Positions 57,481 to 64,000 of a DNA stretch of 64,000 nt are shown here, piece after piece. The position numbers and the translations under genes were made by a program. Origin of the DNA: Eucommia ulmoides (lineage: Eukaryota > Streptophyta > Magnoliopsida > Garryales > Eucommiaceae); NCBI GenBank assembly GCA_016647705.1, contig CM028338.1, positions 18,931,577 through 18,995,576 of the forward strand, in the 5' to 3' direction. The notes beneath the pieces were generated by a model. That model saw nothing but the letters and a program-made list of their open reading frames with translations. It ran no database searches and had not been told where the DNA came from. The stretch's first letter is position 1. The number at the start of each line of letters is the position of its first letter.

Positions 57481-59581
57481 TGTTGGCCCAGTGGAATACC
57501 CAAGAGGAGGGTAAATTGGGTATTTAAAAATTTATCAAATTAAAACTTCAATAAATCAAATAATTAATTTTAATCCTAAATTAATTATTATCTTTATAGC
57601 ATAGCGGAATAAATTAATCAACTAGGTACACACCAAACAGCAAAAATAAACAACATAAATATTGCAGCACACCAAGATATATCCTGGTTCACCAAGCTAC
57701 TCTTGGCTAGTCCAGTCCTCCAAGACCCACAAGGATTCGCACCCACTAATTCTCAAGATCCCTTTAAAGGTAGAAACCAAACCCTCACACCGATTCTTTT
57801 ACAGGCTCAGAATCAACCTTTACAATATCATTTTCCCAAGATAAGGAAGAACCTCTACTTTTTACAGGCTAAAGAATAACCTAATTCTTTTTAACACTAA
57901 TGCCAAAGAATCAGAACCTCACCAAACACTCCAAATATCCTTTTTCCCAGTAAAGATTGAACCGTTACAAATTCACTCAAAAATCATAATTCTATCCAGC
58001 AAGAATCACTACCTCAATCTCTTTATAGGAAGAGACTGAAACCCGGCTACCCCTAATTAAATACCCCCAACAGTATTTAACCCATCACACTACTCACCAA
58101 TACAAATTGATAAGTAGAAAATCTCACTCGGAGCTTCTACCACCCCAGATAAATAATAACTCAATTAATATCCCAACTAGTGATAGAAATATGTGAGATA
58201 GAAAAACAATTGATTTTAAACAATATATGGGTAGCAAATTTGAGCACGTAATCCGATTCAAAAAATTATTTGTAAAATATTTTTCTTCAATAAAAATCAG
58301 AAACAATTTCTAAGAACACTTTCCAAAAGATAAACAAGTAATGCAATAATATAATATAATTGGAAATATCTCACCCGGAATCCACAGAAAGAATAAATAG
58401 ATTGATGTAACTTCAAATCTGGTAACAATAAATAATCGCAATTGATTCTCAAGATCACTCTTAGAATAGCTCACAAACTCTTAGAAAGATAACTCTTAGA
58501 AAAGCTCACTCTTATGATATGATAGGATTTCTCTTCCTTTATGATATAAGAAATTCGCAAGTCTATTTAAGGGAGAATGAAAACAGTCTTCTAACGGTTA
58601 GTTTACATGTGTCATGACAATTAATAGCACTTATAGACCCCTCATATCATAATGACTTCATTTTGATTCAATTTACTTAATAACAACTTTCAAATCTTTC
58701 AATTAAGTCCCCCAAATATTTCTCAAACTCAATTAGATAAAATAGAAATAATTTTATGTACCAATTTGAGAAACATTAAAAATTAATGAAACAAATCAAT
58801 AGGATTTATATTTCAAGTGAAGCATATCTTAAATATAAAAATATCCCCAAAATCTCTCTCAAATCCTAACTAAAAATTGATACTTTTGGATATAATCTCG
58901 GAATAAACAGTTTCCTAAAACAGTGAGTCTAGTCGACCGACCAGTCGACTAGTAGATTTAGGTTGTAGCCAAGGGCGTTCATCGGTCGACCTGTCTTTCA
59001 ACTTATAGATTCAGAGAGTTCATTTTGCCTTCACTGGTCGACCTACCTGTCGACTTGTAGATTCAAAGAGTTCAGCTTCTCTTGGTCGGTCGACCTACCT
59101 GTCGACTCATAGATACAGAAACTTCATGCTGATTGGTCTGGTCGACTTGTGTCTTCTGGATCTCTATTCTGAACTCGTTTTAACTTATTCTCTTTTACAT
59201 TTTTGCCCCTTTAACCATTTTCTCTTCTAAATAATCTCCACTAATCTTCTTATATTCCATTTTAGGCATTTAAAATTATTTTTTTTCGAATCACATATTG
59301 GAGCAAATAATTTCACTTAATCAGAACACACATAAATAGTAAATACTTTTTGTGCCGTATGTGTGTTCCTAATTGAGATATTAAGAGTTTTCATTTACCT
59401 GGGTTGTTTTCCCTAATTTCTTCAAACTCTTAATTTTTCAATATCTTCAACATCGTCGTTTAGCATCCATTTAAATTGCATCTTCATCACTGAAACTTTA
59501 AATCATTGAAACACCCAATTAAAACATTAGTTCCACCAAAACATCAACACTTAATTGTTCATCAAAATCTTAGGATCACCA
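57481..59581 (-). repeat. 3' LTR of copia element W
   Basis: 2101 bp; the minus-strand start is TGGTGATCC (family TGTTGATCC) at 59581 and the end GGGCCAACA at 57481. A GTCGAC cluster is at about 58925-59150 and includes 'ggtcgacctacctgtcgact'. A decayed polypurine tract on the minus strand ('aaaaaagaggagat') adjoins at 59582-59596. Confidence 0.92.
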
Positions 59582-60742
59582 ATCTCCTCTTTTTTATGAT
59601 GACAATTAACTTTGATGTTTTCTTCAAAACAAAAATATAACCACACTCCCCCTGAATCCGAGGATGAGTTTTTTAACTCATTAAAGCATAGTAATGAAGA
59701 TTTTATAAATATAATCAATAATACACAAATTAAAAATACTCAATAAAGCACAATTTAAAAATACTCCCCCTTAATAAAACATCAATACTTTCTCCCCCTT
59801 TGTCATCTTCAAAAACAAAATTTAAGGGAGGGGAGAACACAAATGAATATTACTCTAGGCAATCATATAATATACTTGAAAGAGTAAGCCTAAATGAATT
59901 ACATCCGAATATATATAACTTTTTTAAAATCACATTGAATTAATTCATAACTTTAACTTTAAAAATCAAAACTCATTTTAACAATTCAACTTTTAGGCAC
60001 AAAACATCAACACTATGTGGATCATTATTATAGCTAAATATCAAGTCTACTCAATCCATCAAAATCCATACCAAAAACATCATTCTTAATCATGCAATCT
60101 CCCACTATATAAGTGTGAACAAACTAATTCATTTTAAAGAGAAAAATATAATCTTTGAAGCACTAAGACATGAAACATCTCTCAATAATAGTTTATGAAG
60201 CTATCAATATAATGTATACTTATTTCCTAAAAATTTCAGCTCTATTTTTTAACAATAATCATTAACGCTCAAGAACATGAATCATATCTCAATCAATAAC
60301 ATGCATATTAAAGATGTTATCTCGTAACATGCTCAATCCCTTACACAATAATAATCATTTAAAAATTCAAAAGATATGAGACATATAAGAATAACCTATT
60401 ACCATGTATATAGCCAGATTCTTAATTCATATAAATATATCCAAGTAAGCATATAATCACGGTCTTGAACAATTCAAATCAAATAAATCATTCTTTTTAA
60501 TCCACCTCAAATAACATGCATTTTAATAAATCAAAATTAATAAAAAATTGGCTCAATTCATATTCTAAATCACATAACATACTTTAAAATTATCACATGA
60601 TTACTACTCCATATAAGCACATTATAAAAACATGTAATTACACTTTAACGAAATGTGATTTTCATAATCACCATAGAATGTTTCTAAGACAACAAGTGAA
60701 CACATCATTAAAAATAGATCTTATAAACAATTACCAACTTAC
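59582..60742 (-). other. non-coding internal region of W
   Basis: AT-rich and without a recognisable protein. It contains, on the minus strand, the 'agggggagtgtggtta' phrase (59640-59660) and repeated 'aagggggag'-like purine runs (59763-59800) that match 31190-31460 of the copia element at 25.6 kb, and a stretch matching its 29.1-30.1 kb spacer. Confidence 0.75.
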
Positions 60743-61966
60743 CTATTTGGTAAGTTGGGACTCTCCCTCTTTAACAAATTTAATAAAGTTAAAATGCAGA
60801 GGGTTAGGAGTACCTTTTATATCTTTCAGAACAACTTTGCTCTTTACCTCATTTATACTGATGATTGATTTGGGTGTGCAATTCTTCTTTGCTTGTCCGT
60901 ATCCTCTCAACCTTTGATTTTTTCCAATTGATTTACTGATGATTCCCTTTGCACGTTTCACTTGTGGCTTCCTAGTGATATCACATCTTAGATTTTGTAC
61001 AACTTTTCTCTTTGCAAATTTCTCTTGTGGCTTCTTTGCAACTTCACATCTCAACTTCGGTACATTCTTTTTGTTTGCACATGTCGATTGTTGTTTCTTT
61101 AAAACTTCACATATCGACACTGGTATATCTTTTCCCTTTATACATATCGCTTGTGGATTCTTGGTGACTTCCGGTCTTGATTTTGATATAATCTTTTTCG
61201 TTGTTCCTTTCTGTCCAGTCCCAACACTATGTATCTCTGCACAAGCCATTTGTATAGATCATTTCGGTATCCATTTTACTTTAAATCCATTCTTAGCCAT
61301 AAACTTAGGATTCTTGAACGGACATGATACTTTAAAATGTTCGACCCTGTTGCAATAATTGCATCTCAACTTCGACTCAATTCTTTTGGCAATAAGGGCA
61401 AATATCGGAGTTCTCTTATCATTGTTTGATTCTTCTGAACTACTGGAATCCGTATCATCCCATGTTGCTTTCGTAGGTCTCTATTTTCTCTTTAGGTTAC
61501 TTTCTGATCCCGCCTTATATTGTTGCACAACCGTCTCATGGGTTATTAAATCAATGATGAGTTCATCGGTAGTGAGTTTAGTGAGATCTTTGGCCTTCTT
61601 GATTGTAATCACTTGATCAGTTCCCTCATATGTGTCTTTTAATGTATCTCATATTTCTTTCGCAGAAGCACAACCAGAAATTTTCCTGTACATATTTGCA
61701 TCTAAAGAACAAAGTAAAATGTTAGTAGCCTGTGAGTTAATAGATAATTTTTCTTTATCAAAGGAACTCAGTTGCTCCTTTTTCTTGGCTACTCTATTTT
61801 CCATAAGAGTATATGGACCATCTTCAATAACCAACCATGCCTTGTAATTAGTGGCCTGCAAAAAAGCAATCATTCTATTCATCTAAACAGCATAATTACT
61901 ACCTATAAACAATGGTGGATGGTGCATAGAAAGCCCCTCACCTAGTGTGCCTATCGTGTGTGCCAT
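60743..61966 (-). pseudogene. copia gag of W with UBN2 domain
   Basis: From ATG at 61966 the minus strand reads MAHTIGTLGEGLSMHHPPLF, then MNRMIAFLQATNYKAWLVIE and ILLCSLDANMYRKISGCASA, then DTLKDTYEGT, the UBN2-type capsid domain of copia gag. It continues LTTDELIIDLITHE, an acidic Ser stretch, a zinc knuckle RCNYCNRVEHFKVSC (near 61335-61380), and a basic tail. The tail has four 21-residue repeats (SRPEVTKNPQ..., SICEVLKKQQ..., LRCEVAKKPQ..., LRCDITRKPQ...), ending at the stop at 60743. Stops (for example near 61883 and 61280) break it. It is the most complete gag of this family in the window. Confidence 0.9.
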
Positions 61967-62010
61967 GTGATCTTTATTAGCTAGTGTTTTAAGTGAATCA
62001 AGCTAAACCA

Positions 62011-62024
62011 GCTCTGATACCAAT
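62011..62024 (-). other. initiator-Met tRNA primer-binding site of W
   Basis: The minus strand reads ATTGGTATCAGAGC immediately after the 5' LTR. It contains a perfect match to the copia PBS TGGTATCAGAGC. Confidence 0.93.
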
Positions 62025-64000
62025 TGTTGGTCCAGTGGAATACCCAAGAGGGGGTGAATTAGGTATTTAAAAATTTATCAGAATAAAACTTCAATAAATT
62101 AAATAATTAATTTTAATCCTAAATTAATTATTATCTTTATAACACAGCGGAATAAATTAATCAACTAGGTGCACACCAAACAGCAAAAATAAACAAAGTA
62201 AATATTGCAGCACACCAAGATATATCCTGGTTCACCAAGCTACTCTTGACTAGTCTAATCCTCCGAGCCCCACGAAGATTCGCACCCACTAATTCTCAAG
62301 ATCCCTTTTAAAGGTAGGAACTAAACCCTCACACCGATTCTTTTACAGGCTCAGAATCAACCTTTACAATATTGTTTTCCCAGGCTAAGGAAGAACCTCT
62401 ACTTTTTACAAGTTAAAGAATAACATAATTCTTTTTAATACTAAGGTTAAAGAATCAAAACCTCATCAAACACTCCAAATATCCTTTTTTTCGGTAAGGA
62501 TTGAACCGTTACAAATTTCACTCAAAAATCACAATTCTATCCAGGAAGAATCACGACCTTAATCTCTTTACAGGAAGAGACTGAAACCCGACTACCCCTG
62601 ATTAAATACCCCCAACAGTATTTAACCCGTCACACTACTCACCAATACAAATTGATAAGCAGAAAATTTCATTTGGAGCTTCTACCATCCAGATAAATAA
62701 TAACTCAATTAATACCCCAACTAGTGATAAAAAAAATATGAGATAGAAAAAATTTGATTTTAAACAAGATATGGGTAGTAAATTTGAGCACGTAATCTGA
62801 TTCAAGAAATTATTTGTAAAATATTTTTCTTCAATAAAAATCAAAAAAAAATTCTAAGATCAATTTCCAAAAGATAAACAAGTAATACAATAATATAATA
62901 TAATTGGAAAGATCTCACCCAGAATCCATAGAAAGAATAAATAGATTGATGTAACTTCAAATCCGGTAGCAGCAAAGATTAATCGGAATTGATTCTCATG
63001 ATAACTCTTAGAATAGCTCACAAACTTTTAGAAAGATAACTCTTAGAAAAGCTCGCTCTTATGATATGATATGATTTATCTTCCTTTATGATATAAGAAA
63101 TTCGTAGGTCTATTTAAGAGATAATGAAAACAGTCTTCTAACGGCTAGTTCACATGTGTCATGACAATTAATAGCACTTATAGACCCCTTATATCATAAT
63201 GACTTTATTTTGGTGCAATTTACTTAATAACAGCTTTCAAATATTTCAATTAAATCCTCCAAATATTTTCCAAACTCAATTAGATAAAATAGAAATAATT
63301 TTACGTACCAATTTGAGAAACATTAAAAATTAATGAACCAAATCAATAGGATTTATATTTCAGGTGAAGCATATTATAAATATAAAAATATCCCCCAAAA
63401 TCTCTCTCAAATCCTAACTAAAAATGGTTACTTTTGGATATAATCTCGGAATAAACAGTTTCCTGAAATAGCATGTCTAGTCGACCGACCAGTCGACTGG
63501 TAGATTCAGGTTGTAGCCAAGGGCGTTCATCGGTTGACCTGTCTGTCGACTTGTAGATTTAGAGAGATCGTTTTGCCTTCAACGGTCGACCTACCTGTCG
63601 ACTTGTAGATTCAAAGAGTTCAGCTTCTCTTGGTCGGTCGACCTACCTGTCGACTCATAGATACAGAGACTTCATGTTGATTGGTCTGGTTGACTCACCA
63701 GTCGACTGATGTCTTCTGGATCTCTGTTTTGAACTCGTTTTTAACTTATTCTCTTTTACGTTTTCGCCCCTTTAACCATTTTCTTTTCTAAATAAGCTCC
63801 ATTAATCTTCTTATATTCCATTTTAGTTATTTAAAATTATTTCTTTTCAAATCGCATATTGGAGCAAATAATTTCATTTAATCAAAATACACATAAATAA
63901 TAAATATTTTTTGTGTTGTGTGTGTCTTCCTAATTGGGATATTAAGAGTTGTCATTTACCTGGGTTGTTTTTCCTAATTTCTTCAAACTCTTAATTCTTC
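62025..64000 (-). repeat. 5' LTR of W, incomplete at window end
   Basis: Its 3' terminus GGACCAACA is at 62025; the LTR is collinear with 57481-59581 up to the window edge, where the U3 start is cut off. A GTCGAC cluster at 63478-63712 has a 52-bp period ('ggtcgacctacctgtcgact' at 63584 and 63636). Confidence 0.92.
63478..63712 (-). repeat. GTCGAC palindrome cluster in copia U3
   Basis: This is the best-preserved example. Each 52-bp unit holds a GGTCGACC and a GTCGAC separated by 'tacct', and a spacer 'ttgtagattcaaagagttca'. Four to five units are visible, with a partly decayed one at each end. Confidence 0.85.

Larger units (their letters stand above)
57481..64000 (-). mobile_element. copia element W, gag only, runs off window
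   Basis: A minus-strand element: 3' LTR 57481-59581, internal 59582-62024, 5' LTR from 62025 to beyond 64000. The internal region has a gag remnant and about 1.2 kb of non-coding sequence but no protease, integrase or reverse transcriptase, so it is non-autonomous. The LTRs are visibly close to each other over the shared part. The right flank is outside the window, so the target duplication cannot be checked. Confidence 0.92.

Noticed and set aside
62011..62024. tRNA-like sequence near the LTRs
   Set aside because: Only the short complement of a tRNA 3' end is present (primer-binding site); no cloverleaf or internal promoter boxes accompany it.

Overview
The window is plant heterochromatin and I see no host gene in it. 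It contains a 70-bp tandem satellite and nested LTR retrotransposons of two kinds. One is a Ty1/copia family with 2.1-2.6 kb LTRs and an initiator-Met-tRNA primer site. The other is a Ty3/gypsy Athila-like family with 1.3-1.6 kb LTRs and an Asp-tRNA-like primer site (TGGCGCC). LTR families of this type, an AT-rich background and transition-type decay fit an angiosperm pericentromeric or other heterochromatic block. The species cannot be named from this sequence.

Layout. 1-2614: a minus-strand copia gag remnant split by a copia solo LTR. 2615-3593: a 5'-truncated Athila-type LTR. 3594-34828: the satellite, about 14 kb in five pieces, interrupted by a gag-less Athila derivative (13811-18974), an Athila-type solo LTR (19064-20696), a copia solo LTR (20869-23051) and a deleted copia element with both LTRs (25626-33797). 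34829-53539: a gag-only Athila-like element (here 'X') preceded by a piece of a second copy. X is split by a larger gag-pol Athila-like element on the minus strand ('Y', 37823-49868). Y itself carries a copia solo LTR, a candidate solo LTR of a third family and an Athila-type solo LTR. 53540-56938: the gag end, primer site and 5' LTR of a minus-strand copia element ('Z') into which X inserted. 56939-57480: an unassigned segment. 57481-64000: another minus-strand copia element ('W') whose 5' LTR runs off the window.

Nesting is up to four levels deep (Z, then X, then Y, then solo LTRs). It is supported by target-site duplications and by reading frames that rejoin across insertions: X's gag frame continues exactly across the 12-kb insertion of Y. 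None of the elements is coding-competent as read. Most are gag-only, pol-only remnants or solo LTRs that would depend on proteins made elsewhere. The points most worth following up are palindrome clusters in the U3 of both LTR families, higher-order structure of the satellite with recurrent insertion positions in its monomer, an unrecognised C-terminal extension on X's gag-like ORF, and the unassigned 56.9-57.5 kb segment.
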